This document shows, piece after piece, positions 38,679 through 61,369 of a stretch of DNA of 64,000 nt. Every line of letters starts with the position of its first letter. The first letter of the stretch is position 1. The notes below the pieces were generated by a model, which made no database searches, was not told where the DNA came from, and was given only the letters and a program-made list of their open reading frames with translations. Where the stretch lies: NCBI RefSeq assembly GCF_003545885.1, contig NZ_QHCT01000005.1:248001-312000 (forward strand), written 5' to 3'. The translations under genes and the position numbers were made by a program. This DNA is from Leptospira stimsonii (GTDB taxonomy: Bacteria; Spirochaetota; Leptospiria; Leptospirales; Leptospiraceae).

Positions 38679-39841
38679 AACAAAAGAAGAAGTTTCCTTT
38701 TGATTCGTCGCAATGCAGGATTTTGTTTTCTTTTTTTGTGAAAGGGAAATTCCAGAGGGCATTTTTAGAATCGGAGCCATCTTTTTGTTTTGATCTCTCC
38801 AGAAGGAAGAATCTGGCCCTTCCGTTTTCCAAACTGGTTCTGAAGTGGATCCGAAAGGTTTTAGAAGTTCGATCGTTTGAATTTTCGCTTTGAAATCCAA
38901 GTAGGAACTCACACGTTTTTTTGCGGAAAGCATGGATTTCGGAAGTTTCTTCCGGGAATCGGCCTGAGCTCTCAGAGATCAAGGTTTGAATTTCGCATTT
39001 CAAAATTGGAAAAGATGTTTGTTTTAAATCTAATGTTGGAACTCCATCCTGCAAGAATCAGAGAAGGGGTTGCTCTTGAAGAATACGAATTTCGACGGTT
39101 CTTTCGATTTTTTTTCCAAGGAAACGATCGATGAGGGAATGCGCTCTTCCTTCTTTGATCTTAGTTGAGAAATCAAAGTAGGATCTCACACATTTCCGTT
39201 CAAAGCAAAATGAGAATTCAATTCGCGAAAGGCGATTCCAGAAAAAAGCCCTTTTCGATTCACAAAAATCCGAATGGAAGGATGAAGGAGAATATTTCTT
39301 TATAAGGGTTGTGTGGGAACTCTCACAAATACGGGATTTTAGCTAATCAAATAGGAGTTGGAAACGTTCGTTTGTTTCGCTAAAAAAAACAACGCGGAAC
39401 TCCATCCGTTCGAGGGAAGTCCGTCCGTTGATGGGAAATGTAGGAACTCTCACATTTCCGGAAATCGATGAGCTAAAATCCCGAAGGTCGCTTTATAAAA
39501 CAATGTTGGAACTCCTTCGCTCGAGGAACGCTCGTCCGTTGATGGGAAAAGTAGGAACTCACACGTTTTCTGAAAATAGGGACAAAAATCTCGAAGGTTG
39601 TTTCATAAAACAATGTTGGAACTCCCTCGCTCGAGGGAAGTTCGTCCGTTGATGAGAAGTAGGAACTCACACGTTTTCTGAAATCGATGAGCTAAAATCC
39701 CGAAGTTTGCTTTATAAAACAATGTTGGAACTCCATCGTTCGAGGAACGCTCGTCCGTTGATGAAAAAAGTAGGAACTCCTTCGTTTCCAAGAAACCCAA
39801 TTCTTTATGACTGTGGGATCAAGCGAGGAGCATGCAAAGAA
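38679..39841. repeat. Dispersed-to-tandem repeat region A (GTAGGAACTCACAC orientation)
   Basis: 1.16 kb without a supported gene. Cores GTAGGAACTC or GTTGGAACTCC begin at 38901, 39034, 39178, 39440, 39505, 39551, 39615, 39659, 39724 and 39770, with weaker ones at 39311 and 39393. Copies are isolated at first; from about 39430 they become a higher-order tandem repeat. Confidence 0.85.
39430..39790. repeat. About 110-base higher-order tandem repeat
   Basis: The unit contains GTAGGAACTCACACGTTTTC, a middle segment with AAAATCCCGAAGGT, then CAATGTTGGAACTCC and CTCGTCCGTTGATGGG. Units start at 39440, 39551, 39659 and 39770, spaced 111, 108 and 111 bases. Each carries two differing cores (GTAGG and GTTGG forms). 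Confidence 0.85.
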
Positions 39842-40156
39842 CTAACTCAATTTTTTCTTCCGTTTTCCGCTAGCCGCGCGGAGGGTTTTGGTTTTTTTCT
39901 CTGGCATATCCGCTCTTTCTTCGAAGTGAAAATAGAAGTCGAAAGGTTTCTTCAAAAGATTGAAGATTCTCCAGAACTCGATCACATCGAGTCTCCGTTC
40001 ACCGGATTCGATTTTGGAAATATAGGATTGAGGTTCACCTAAAAGATTCGCGATGTCAATCTGCGTCAGGCCGGCGGCTTTGCGCGCGGCGACCAGATTC
40101 TTGCAAAAAATTTTAGCTTCTTTTGAATGCAGAGACTTGAACAAAACAGGTCCCAT
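39842..40156 (-). CDS. XRE-family helix-turn-helix regulator
   Basis: 104 aa, start [15 protein letters not shown], chosen for the AGGA seven bases upstream; a longer frame to 40213 lacks a site. Residues 13-70 are a Cro/C1-type HTH ([17 protein letters not shown], then [18 protein letters not shown]). The C-terminus is basic (KRKKKLS). This gene is the only supported one between two repeat arrays that face each other in opposite orientation. A TATATT box stands upstream. No toxin gene is adjacent, so a toxin-antitoxin role is not supported. Confidence 0.85.
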   Translation of the reverse strand: MGPVLFKSLHSKEAKIFCKNLVAARKAAGLTQIDIANLLGEPQSYISKIESGERRLDVIEFWRIFNLLKKPFDFYFHFEERADMPEKKTKTLRAASGKRKKKLS

Positions 40157-41205
40157 TCTACATCCTGAAATGGAATATACCAAAATCGGATATTTTATAA
40201 AACGCAAAGACATCAGTTTCGAAATTCTTTAGATTTTTGGATTCCAAATCCCCTCTCTATCAAAAAATTAGGATTTCAAATCTTGAATTCTATAACTTGA
40301 AAATCAAGTTTTAAATAGAAGAGCAAATTCGAAACTGAATTCTAAATTAGATTTTTTGAATTCATTCAAAAACGATAAGAATCGAATGGACGGGTCTAAG
40401 CGGATCGCACTGAGATTCTTTTCAACAAATGGGGAAAGAAATTGCGATTCTGAAAAGCGGAATTTCGTATGTTTTGGAAGATGAATTCTTCGTTTATCGT
40501 TTCGAAGTTGGAGGAAGTTTTGTGTTAGGATCTCTGATTCTTTGGAAAGACGATCTGGGAGCGCAGGATTTGTCCCAAAAAACTGAGATACGGAAAGAAT
40601 CCCGTTTTTAAACAAATCGAAACATTTGTGTGAGTTCCCACAAATTTGACCATGTCTCCGTTCGATTGGGATCTTGAACCATTCAATCCCCGTCGAGGTG
40701 TGAGTTCCCACACTTTCAGTCTTTTGGAAAAGTGTTCCTCTTCAAATGGGAAAGAAAAGACGCGGGAAAGAATACCAAGGCCTCCATTTTTCATCAGTTC
40801 CTTTCTTGCGAAATAGGCTTTTCGATTTCAAACGTGTGAGTTCCCACAAATCAAGCGTTTTCGGCGGTGGATTGGGATTTTACGCTCATCTTTTTCACCC
40901 GGAAATGTGTGAATTCCTACACTTTTTGTTTTTGGGAAAAGTCTTCCTCTTCAAATCGGAAAAAACGCGGGAAAGAATATTCGAGTCTGCATTTTCTAAC
41001 GTTCGATTTTTGCGAGCTGAACTTTCGAATTCTTCAGTGTGAGTTCCCACAAATCTGGCCGTGTCCGCGGCTAATTGGGGTTTTGCTCCCGTAATTTTCA
41101 CCCGGGAACGTGTGAGTTCCCACTTTTTCAGTGTTTAGAAAAGCGCATTCGAGCGGAACAAAAACCCGAATCATTCTACGGTGATTCAACTCTTCCAAAA
41201 AGGAC
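40157..41205. repeat. Repeat region B (GTGTGAGTTCCCAC orientation), about 205-base higher-order unit
   Basis: 1.05 kb without a supported gene; 40214-40600 shows nothing clear. Cores of the form TGTGTGAGTTCCCACA lie near 40627, 40696, 40834, 40905, 41036 and 41109. They come in pairs about 70 bases apart, and the pairs recur every 201-207 bases. One copy is GTGTGAATTCCTACAC. The core is partly dyad-symmetric and is the reverse complement of the region A core. Confidence 0.85.
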
Positions 41206-42243
41206 TCAGGTATTGTGAACGGTTTTCACCTTTCTGAAGATCAAAAAATACAGCGAAGTATAGACGACCAAAGAAATCCAAAAGATAAGACTTCCCGGAA
41301 TATTCACCTCTCTGTGAATTCCAAAAAGAAACATCGCGGGCAAATTCGCAGAGGTGAAAGCAATCGACACGAGCCCTTTTTTTTCCGTTCTTACGGCAAC
41401 GAGTTGATAGAGATGTCTCCTGTGCGCCCTCAGAATATTCTCCTTATCTTTTAGGCGAAGAAGAATCGTTAGAATCCCATCCACAAAAAAAACCGGAAGC
41501 AAGAAGAACGCGGAAGTGATCTCAAACGAAGGCCAATTCTTCTCGTTGATAAAAAGAAGCGGTAAAACGGCGATCGCGTAACCGAGAGGAAGCGAACCCG
41601 CATCTCCCAGAAACAAATGGGCCTTGGGAAGATTGAACACGAGAAAACCGAAAACTCCGGCACAGATCCAAAGAAAGATCGGAGGCAAAGAAGAATGAAA
41701 TAAAAACGGGAAAGCAAAGACCGCGAGTAAAAAATGAGAAGCAAGAAAAGAATCCAAGCCGTCCATAAAGTTGCACACGTTTACGACGAACAACACATAG
41801 ACGATCAAAACGAAGGTCGAAGCCCCCGGAACTCCATCCAGATTCCAACCAAGAAGGGTGAAGTTCACGGGAAGAAGTTGAAAGAAAAAAAACAAAAACG
41901 CGATCTCTAAAAGCAAACGAATTCCCGCACCAAGAGAAAGAAGATCGTCCGCAAGCCCGATCACGAAAAAGAAAACGAGACCCGCGAAAAATAAGAGCAC
42001 CTTGTCCTCCGCATTCTCAAAACCTCCGAACCAAACCAGAGCGATGGAGAATACGGAAAGAAAAATCCAGATTCCTCCGGACTTTTTGGTCACTCCGCTG
42101 TGCATACTTCTCTCGTTCGATACGTCGGCGATCCCGAAAGTCTCCGAACGAACGTAAATCCAAGAGAGAATTGCGGTGATCAGAAAGAGAAGAACGGAAA
42201 GAATTCCCGGGTTCCAGAAGTTTACGATTGGGTCCACTGGCAT
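41206..42243 (-). CDS. WecA/MraY-like polyprenyl-phosphate glycosyl-1-phosphate transferase
   Basis: About ten transmembrane helices. Start [12 protein letters not shown] was chosen; a TTG 20 codons earlier is less likely because it runs toward dapA. Family motifs: [18 protein letters not shown] (loop 1), [16 protein letters not shown] (DD metal site), [11 protein letters not shown] and [15 protein letters not shown]. It transfers a sugar-1-phosphate to undecaprenyl phosphate, starting an O-antigen or wall polymer. The lipid is supplied through UppS in this window. It is divergent from dapA across 88 bases. Confidence 0.9.
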   Translation of the reverse strand: MPVDPIVNFWNPGILSVLLFLITAILSWIYVRSETFGIADVSNERSMHSGVTKKSGGIWIFLSVFSIALVWFGGFENAEDKVLLFFAGLVFFFVIGLADDLLSLGAGIRLLLEIAFLFFFFQLLPVNFTLLGWNLDGVPGASTFVLIVYVLFVVNVCNFMDGLDSFLASHFLLAVFAFPFLFHSSLPPIFLWICAGVFGFLVFNLPKAHLFLGDAGSLPLGYAIAVLPLLFINEKNWPSFEITSAFFLLPVFFVDGILTILLRLKDKENILRAHRRHLYQLVAVRTEKKGLVSIAFTSANLPAMFLFGIHREVNIPGSLIFWISLVVYTSLYFLIFRKVKTVHNT

Positions 42244-42331
42244 TCCAGATTGGACGAAACCTTCTCCTCCGCAATCAGAAATCGAACCGTTTTTGATTGC
42301 CAAATCAGGCCAAACTTGGGAACGTCACTAT

Positions 42332-43212
42332 ATGTTCCAGGGCGTCTATACAGCGATTATCACACCTTTCAAAAACGGAAAAATTGATTACGATAGCTAT
42401 TTCAAACTTCTGGAAAAACAAATCAAGGCGGGAGTCAACGGAGTTGTTCCTTGTGGAACCACCGGAGAATCTCCGACCCTTTCTCATTTAGAACACGCGG
42501 AGCTCATCCGCGAAACCGTCAAGGCGGTGAAAAATAGAATCCAGGTCGTGGCCGGGACCGGTTCCAATTCCACTCAGGAAGCGATCGAACTCACCGAGGC
42601 GGCGTGTAAGGACGGAGTGGACGGGATTCTTTCCGTAAATCCGTATTACAACAAGCCGACCCAAGAAGGACTCTTTCAACACTTCAAAGCGATCGCGGAA
42701 CATTCTTCCGTTCCCGTGATGCTTTACAATATTCCGGGAAGAACCTCCGTAAATCTTCTTCCGGAAACCGTTCTTCGTCTAAGCGAAGTAAAACACATTC
42801 GTTCGATGAAGGAAGCCACGGGGGATCTTGGACAGATGTCCAAGTTGATTTCTCTTGTAGGTCACAAGATGACCGTTCTTTCCGGTGACGACAATCTTAC
42901 ACTTCCACTTCTTGCGATCGGCGGAGTGGGGGTTGTTTCTGTTGTTTCCAATTTATTTCCGAACGCACTCGTCAAACTCGTTCAAAACTTTCACGAAGGA
43001 AAGATCGCGGAAGCCAGAAAGATTCATTACGATTTTATCGAAGTCTTTGCACTTGCCTTTATGGAAACCAATCCGATTCCAATCAAAGCCGCGATGAGTT
43101 GGTTCGGGCATTGTTCTTCCGAGATTCGTCTTCCGATGACTCCGGTCACGCAAAATGAAACGAGTGCAAAATTTCGAAACGTCCTCGAAGGTCTGAAAGA
43201 AAAAGGATACGA

Positions 43213-43216
<4 letters not shown>
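42332..43216 (+). CDS. dapA: 4-hydroxy-tetrahydrodipicolinate synthase
   Basis: First committed step to lysine and diaminopimelate: condenses pyruvate with aspartate semialdehyde. 294 aa TIM barrel. K160 (SMKEATGD) forms the pyruvate Schiff base; T44 in [11 protein letters not shown] and Y132 in YNIPGRT form the proton relay. The ATG at 42332 gives the standard [13 protein letters not shown] start; the longer frame upstream crosses the divergent gene. It heads a nineteen-gene run and its stop overlaps dapB. Confidence 0.97.
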
Positions 43217-44029
<813 letters not shown>

Positions 44030-44043
44030 GAGAAGGGGAAGTT

Positions 44044-44862
44044 TTGTTTTTTTTCAAGAACATATCCCTTTTTCCTCTCGGTAAAAATCCGTTTATCATC
44101 ATCCTCGACGTCCTCATCGTCAGTGTTCTCATCTATCAATTCTACACGACGATCCGAAGAACCCGTGGGATTCAACTTCTCCTTGGAGTCGCTCTCATCT
44201 GGCTTTTGGGAATCTTTGCGAGTTACTTCGAACTCGAACTCCTCGATTGGATCATAGAAAACATCCGCCCCGCGCTCGTCTTTGCGATCATCGTTTTACT
44301 TCAACCCGAACTCAGAAAGATCACCGCCGATCTTTCCAAGATGAAAATCTTTCAGCCCTTTTTATTAAAGCAGATGACCGATCTGGAAGAGATCACCGAA
44401 GCCGTAAAGATCATGGCGAAGAATAAGACCGGTTCTCTCATCGCGATCGTTCGTGAAAACAGTCTGAAAGAAATCATCGATCAGTCCGTTCAATTGGACG
44501 CGATCATCTCGACAAGTTTACTACTAACCATTTTTAAAAAGAATTCTGCGCTTCACGACGGGGCGGTGATCATCGAACAAAACCGAATCGCCTGCGCCGG
44601 CGCATTCTTACCGATGACTCAGAATTTGGACGACGCGAGAATGGGCGCAAGGCACAGGGCCGCACTCGGAATTTCGGAAGAATCGGATTCGATCGTGATC
44701 GTTACTTCCGAGGAGACCGGAGAAATTTCGGTTTGTTACGACGGAGAAATGACTCATCCTGTCAAACCCATAGAGCTTAAGAATTTCGTGAATACGATCC
44801 TTCAAAAAAGAGTTACGGGTCCGGAGAAGCACAGTCTTGCTTCGGACGATAAGACGGGTTAA
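44044..44862 (+). CDS. cdaA: Diadenylate cyclase CdaA (c-di-AMP synthase)
   Basis: Makes c-di-AMP from two ATP. 272 aa from a TTG start. Three transmembrane helices (about 15-87) are followed by the DAC domain. Catalytic D172-G173-A174 (LHDGAVII) and R203-H204-R205 (GARHRAALG) are intact. The next gene encodes its usual YbbR-domain partner. c-di-AMP controls potassium and wall homeostasis in other bacteria, and the dapAB neighbours fit a wall link. Confidence 0.95.
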   Translation: MFFFKNISLFPLGKNPFIIILDVLIVSVLIYQFYTTIRRTRGIQLLLGVALIWLLGIFASYFELELLDWIIENIRPALVFAIIVLLQPELRKITADLSKMKIFQPFLLKQMTDLEEITEAVKIMAKNKTGSLIAIVRENSLKEIIDQSVQLDAIISTSLLLTIFKKNSALHDGAVIIEQNRIACAGAFLPMTQNLDDARMGARHRAALGISEESDSIVIVTSEETGEISVCYDGEMTHPVKPIELKNFVNTILQKRVTGPEKHSLASDDKTG

Positions 44863-44868
44863 CCCAAG

Positions 44869-46301
<1,433 letters not shown>

Positions 46302-46304
46302 AAG

Positions 46305-46526
46305 ATGATCTCTGAAACGATGAAACAAACCATTCAATTTTACAACGAAGGTTTGAGCTTATACAAAACCAGAAAGTTCGCGGAAGCCCTTGAAAAGTTT
46401 CAGAAGGCGAGCGAGCTCTCACCGGAAGACGGTCCTTCTAAAAAATACATCGGCCGATGTCAGGCATTTATCGCAACTCCTCCTCCAGACGACTGGGACG
46501 GAGTTTTTGAAATGAAAACAAAATAA
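46305..46526 (+). CDS. Small TPR protein (73 aa)
   Basis: One and a half TPR units (YNEGLSLYKTRKFAEALEKF, then the second helix pair). In other Leptospira-like proteins such a motif sits after cyclase domains as a C-terminal piece. Here it stands alone between acpS and a bactofilin gene, three bases after the acpS stop. An adaptor role is inferred only. Confidence 0.7.
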   Translation: MISETMKQTIQFYNEGLSLYKTRKFAEALEKFQKASELSPEDGPSKKYIGRCQAFIATPPPDDWDGVFEMKTK

Positions 46527-46534
46527 GAGAATCC

Positions 46535-46912
46535 ATGTCCAAGAAACCCGCAACCAGAACCGCTCGTCCGATCACCGAATACGGAGCGATTTCCACAGTT
46601 CTCGGAAAAGAGACTTCCTTTTCCGGGATTCTAAACTTCCAAAAACCTCTCGAAATCTCGGGTGAGTTTCAAGGCGAGATCGAATCCGAAGGGTTTCTTC
46701 TCGTGAGTGAAGGCGCAAAGGTTCGCGCGAACATCAAAGCGGGAACCGTGATCGTCGGCGGCGAAATCACTGGAAACGTGATCGCGACGCAAAAGCTCGA
46801 AATGCTTTCTACCGGTAAAGTAAACGGAAATATCAAAACTTCCAAACTTCAAATTGCAGATGGAGTAATCTTTGACGGGAACTGTGAGATGATCCAGCCC
46901 AATAAAGATTGA
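46535..46912 (+). CDS. Bactofilin-family protein (second copy)
   Basis: 125 aa. The beta-helix is at about 20-115 (LNFQKPLEISGEFQGEIES; GEITGNVIATQKLEMLSTG). It is shorter than the copy at 36243 and has a basic N-tail (SKKPATRTARPI), possibly a membrane or partner contact. It lies eight bases after the small TPR gene. Confidence 0.92.
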   Translation: MSKKPATRTARPITEYGAISTVLGKETSFSGILNFQKPLEISGEFQGEIESEGFLLVSEGAKVRANIKAGTVIVGGEITGNVIATQKLEMLSTGKVNGNIKTSKLQIADGVIFDGNCEMIQPNKD

Positions 46913-46934
46913 CCCACGCTTAAACCAGTAAAAA

Positions 46935-47195
46935 GTGGTATCTGCTAACCCGAAAAAGCCTACGGACAGGGCTGAGATAGGCAAAATCGCCCTCATTCTG
47001 CTCCTTGGATTTTTCGCAGGAGCCGTGACGGGAGTCATTCTCGATCGCCTAACGGGCGTTTCTTTTTTCTCTTCCTACCTGCTCCGAGAAGCAATCAAAT
47101 TTGAACTCTACGTAATCAAGGTTGAGATACAATTTACCCCTGCTAGTCTGATAGGACTCGTAGCGACGTTGTATTTCATACTAAAAAAGGGGTAA
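46935..47195 (+). CDS. Small two-helix membrane protein, DUF4321-like
   Basis: 86 aa from a GTG start. Two hydrophobic helices (about 17-38 and 66-82) flank a short loop. The size, helix layout and glycine positions (LLGFFAGAVTGVILDRLTG) recall DUF4321, but I hold this family name loosely. The rpsB gene starts three bases later. The function is unknown. Confidence 0.7.
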   Translation: MVSANPKKPTDRAEIGKIALILLLGFFAGAVTGVILDRLTGVSFFSSYLLREAIKFELYVIKVEIQFTPASLIGLVATLYFILKKG

Positions 47196-47198
47196 AAC

Positions 47199-48107
<909 letters not shown>

Positions 48108-48120
48108 GGAATTCTACGAA

Positions 48121-50011
<1,891 letters not shown>

Positions 50012-50012
50012 C

Positions 50013-51645
<1,633 letters not shown>

Positions 51646-51651
51646 TTGGAT

Positions 51652-54542
<2,891 letters not shown>

Positions 54543-54547
54543 AACGC

Positions 54548-56278
<1,731 letters not shown>

Positions 56279-56280
56279 GT

Positions 56281-57486
56281 ATGGGAAAAGAATCAAAACA
56301 TTCCGAAAAGGAAGGATATTTCGGGGAATTCGGCGGACGTTATTCTCCTGAAATTCTTCACGACGCTCTCGTGGAACTCGAAGCCACGTACAAGAAGTTA
56401 AAGAAAAACAAACACTTCAAAAAAGAACTCGAATACTATCGTAAGAATTATATCGGAAGACCTTCTCCCCTGACTTACGCGGAACGTCTGACAAAGGCCT
56501 GGGGTGGCGCGAGAATCTGGCTCAAGAGAGAAGATCTCAATCATACAGGCGCCCATAAGATCAACAACACGATCGGACAGGTTCTGATCGCAAAGGCGAT
56601 GGGAAAAACAAGAATCATCGCCGAGACCGGAGCGGGTCAGCACGGTGTTGCGACCGCGACCGTGGGAGCGATGTTCCAGTTGGAAACCGTCGTTTACATG
56701 GGCGACGAGGATTTGCGTCGCCAAGAACTCAACGCGATTCGCATGAGAATGATGGGCGCGAAGGTCGTAGGCGTCTCTGCCGGAACCGCCACTCTCAAAG
56801 ACGCGACAAGCGAAGCGATGAGAGACTGGGCATTGAATGTTTCCAATACACATTACATCGTGGGTTCCGCGGTGGGACCTCATCCGTTTCCGACGATCGT
56901 AAGAGACTTTCAATCCGTCATCGGGATCGAATCCAGAAAACAATTCAAAAAAGAGAATGGAAAACTCCCGAATGCCGTAGTCGCCTGCGTTGGAGGCGGC
57001 TCGAATGCGATCGGGATGTTCTACGGTTTTCTCAAGGATAAGAAGGTGAAGCTCTATGGTGTAGAAGCCGGAGGTTATTCTTCTACACCCGGTTCTCACT
57101 CGGCGACGATGGCGTTCGGAAAGACTGGATTCTTACATGGAACCAAAACTCTCGTGATTCAGGACGAGTTCGGTCAAATCGTTCCGGCTCATTCTGTTTC
57201 TGCGGGTCTTGATTATCCCGGAGTCGGTCCGGAGCACGCATTCTTAAATAAGAACGGAAGAGTCACCTATGCAAACGTAAACGACGAAGGTGCGTTAGAC
57301 GCGTTTCTCGAAGTCTGCCGAATTGAAGGTATCATTCCCGCTCTCGAAACAGCCCACGCCTTTCAATATGCAAAATCTCTTGCGAAAGAGATGGGAAAGA
57401 AAGAGGACATTCTTATCTGTTTATCCGGAAGAGGGGACAAGGACGTAGCCGAAGTGGCGAGACTGAGAAAAGGAGAATTTTCTTGA
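56281..57486 (+). CDS. trpB: Tryptophan synthase beta chain
   Basis: Condenses indole with serine. 401 aa. The PLP lysine is K93 (HTGAHKINNTIG); GGGSNAIGMFYG is the phosphate loop. The stop overlaps the trpA TTG. Confidence 0.97.
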   Translation: MGKESKHSEKEGYFGEFGGRYSPEILHDALVELEATYKKLKKNKHFKKELEYYRKNYIGRPSPLTYAERLTKAWGGARIWLKREDLNHTGAHKINNTIGQVLIAKAMGKTRIIAETGAGQHGVATATVGAMFQLETVVYMGDEDLRRQELNAIRMRMMGAKVVGVSAGTATLKDATSEAMRDWALNVSNTHYIVGSAVGPHPFPTIVRDFQSVIGIESRKQFKKENGKLPNAVVACVGGGSNAIGMFYGFLKDKKVKLYGVEAGGYSSTPGSHSATMAFGKTGFLHGTKTLVIQDEFGQIVPAHSVSAGLDYPGVGPEHAFLNKNGRVTYANVNDEGALDAFLEVCRIEGIIPALETAHAFQYAKSLAKEMGKKEDILICLSGRGDKDVAEVARLRKGEFS

Positions 57487-58277
57487 GCACGATATCTGCC
57501 GTATTCTCGGATGAGAAAAGTGTTTTTATCCCTTATATCTCGTTAGGCGATCCTGATTACGATTCTTCCGTTGTTTGGGCGGATGCTCTGATTCGAGGAG
57601 GCGCCGGGATCTTAGAATTGGGAATTCCGTTTACAGATCCTGTGGCCGATGGTCCGGTAATCCAGAAAGCGTTTAAGAGAGCCTTGGCTCATCCTTTTTC
57701 GATGAAGAAAATTTTGGAAGTGACCGCTGAAATTCACAAACTTCATCCGGAAACACCTCTTGTTTATCTGACGTATTTCAATCCCCTGTATTCGATGGGT
57801 TTAGAATCGTTTACGGAGATGGCTAAGAATTCCGGAATCCAAGGTCTGATCATTCCCGATCTTCCGTACGATACCCCGGAAGCCGAAGAATTTTTTACTC
57901 AACTTGAAAAGAGAAAGATTGATTTTATTCATCTTGTTACCCCGGCCACAACGGAAGAGAGAATTCGTTCTATGAAGTCGCTTGCTTCCGGTTTTATTTA
58001 TTACGTTACTTCTTACGGTGTTACCGGAGAAAGAAGAGCTCTCGCGGAAGGTCTGGAAGAAAGAATCAAGTTTGTGAAGAAAGTTGTTTCCCTTCCTGTT
58101 TGTGCCGGCTTTGGGATTTCTTCTGCAGATCAAGCAAGGGAAATTTCAAGATACGCCGACGGTGTGATCATTGGCTCCGCAGTTCAGAGGATCATCGAAG
58201 AGAACGGGAATAACCGGGAGCTTTGTGTGGAAAAGTTATTTTCGTTTTCCTCTGAGATTCGTTCTTCTATGAGATGA
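57483..58277 (+). CDS. trpA: Tryptophan synthase alpha chain
   Basis: Cleaves indole-3-glycerol phosphate. 264 aa from TTG (TTGA overlap with trpB). Catalytic E45 and D56 lie in LELGIPFTDPVADGPVI. YVTSYGVTGERRAL is the flexible loop. It ends the nineteen-gene run. Confidence 0.96.
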   Translation: MSTISAVFSDEKSVFIPYISLGDPDYDSSVVWADALIRGGAGILELGIPFTDPVADGPVIQKAFKRALAHPFSMKKILEVTAEIHKLHPETPLVYLTYFNPLYSMGLESFTEMAKNSGIQGLIIPDLPYDTPEAEEFFTQLEKRKIDFIHLVTPATTEERIRSMKSLASGFIYYVTSYGVTGERRALAEGLEERIKFVKKVVSLPVCAGFGISSADQAREISRYADGVIIGSAVQRIIEENGNNRELCVEKLFSFSSEIRSSMR

Positions 58278-58278
58278 T

Positions 58279-58302
58279 GAGGACTCCAGCCTCCATTTTT
58301 TG
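58279..58302 (+). terminator. Weak terminator after trpA
   Basis: GAGG/CCTC stem around a seven-base loop, then a T run. The stem is only four pairs, so confidence is low. Confidence 0.3.
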
Positions 58303-58762
58303 GGGCGTTCATTTTGTCGGCAGTGGAGAGGGAAGAAGGTTTTTTTTAGGATGGGTGAGCACGTGATTTACGGATTTGACTGCGGACCTCTCTTTTAGAG
58401 AAGATTAACTTTCTAGTAATAGAAAGAATGGTTGGAACTCCATTCGATTTCGTTTCACGGTTAACTTTTGGTTCGCAATCCAATTCTAATAAAATAGAAA
58501 AAAGGAGACAACGCGAAATCCCCAATCCCCAGGCGAGAATCCCTAACTTTACCCAGTCCTCCTCAAAAGGACGAAAATTCATTTTTTTCAGATTGAGATT
58601 TTCCTCCTGGTATTTCGCGTAAACCAATCTCTTCCCTAAAAATTTTTTCCGAATCAAAGCTTCGTCAAATCGTAACAAAAGAACGCTCAAAGACGACCTC
58701 AAAAACCTCGCCTTCAACCCCTTCTCCCTCACAAAATACTCCGGAATCAAAAGGGAGCAAAG

Positions 58763-59025
58763 ATGCCCCTTTCTCCGAATCTCGCAAGATGCAACCCCCG
58801 AGCACAAAGAAGAAACCCTCATACAAAGGACGGTTCCGCGGGAAAAACCTTCGGAGGCAAAAACCGTCAAAAAATTGACAAAACCGAAACGGAGAACCGA
58901 AAAGAAACCCAAAAAACGAAACAAAAATCAAAAACAACCCCGAAGAGGGAACCAACGAAACCGGAAAATATTGACGAATCTCAGACGGATAGGATACTGA
59001 TCCCCGATCTCTTCCCGGAGGAACT

Positions 59026-59029
<4 letters not shown>
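58763..59029 (+). CDS. Doubtful small Lys/Thr-rich protein (88 aa)
   Basis: AAGGGAG precedes the ATG by a good distance, and the TGA overlaps the cyclase ATG (ATGA). The protein is low-complexity (DKTETENRKETQKTKQKSK) and has no domain. A promoter candidate inside its 3' end and an equally open minus-strand frame argue against it. Confidence 0.3.
58971..58998 (+). promoter_or_regulatory. Candidate promoter of the CHASE2 cyclase
   Basis: TTGACG (58971-58976), a 16-base spacer and GATACT (58993-58998), 27 bases before the ATG at 59026. GGAGG at 59017-59021 is the ribosome site. Confidence 0.45.
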
Positions 59030-61338
<2,309 letters not shown>

Positions 61339-61369
61339 GAATTTTATAAAATTAGAATAGAAAGTTTTC

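Larger units (their letters stand above)
58278..59025. other. Spacer between trpA and the CHASE2 cyclase, coding status unclear
   Basis: 748 bases, A/C-rich on this strand. It holds one more repeat core (GTTGGAACTCC at 58431-58441), overlapping frames on both strands and a promoter candidate at its end. The best small frame is listed separately. Confidence 0.5.

Noticed and set aside
39842..40156. Toxin-antitoxin module with the XRE gene as antitoxin
   Set aside because: No toxin-like frame is adjacent on either side; only repeats.
40429..40611. 60-codon + strand frame in repeat region B
   Set aside because: Lies at the edge of repeats, with no ribosome site or family resemblance.
38897..41135. 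CRISPR or integron arrays
   Set aside because: Cores are short with irregular or higher-order spacing, intervening sequence is itself repeated, and there is no cas or integrase gene.
58346..58924. 192-codon minus-strand frame
   Set aside because: No domain or ribosome site; it has some protein-like stretches, so it is left as undecided in the spacer entry, not called a gene.
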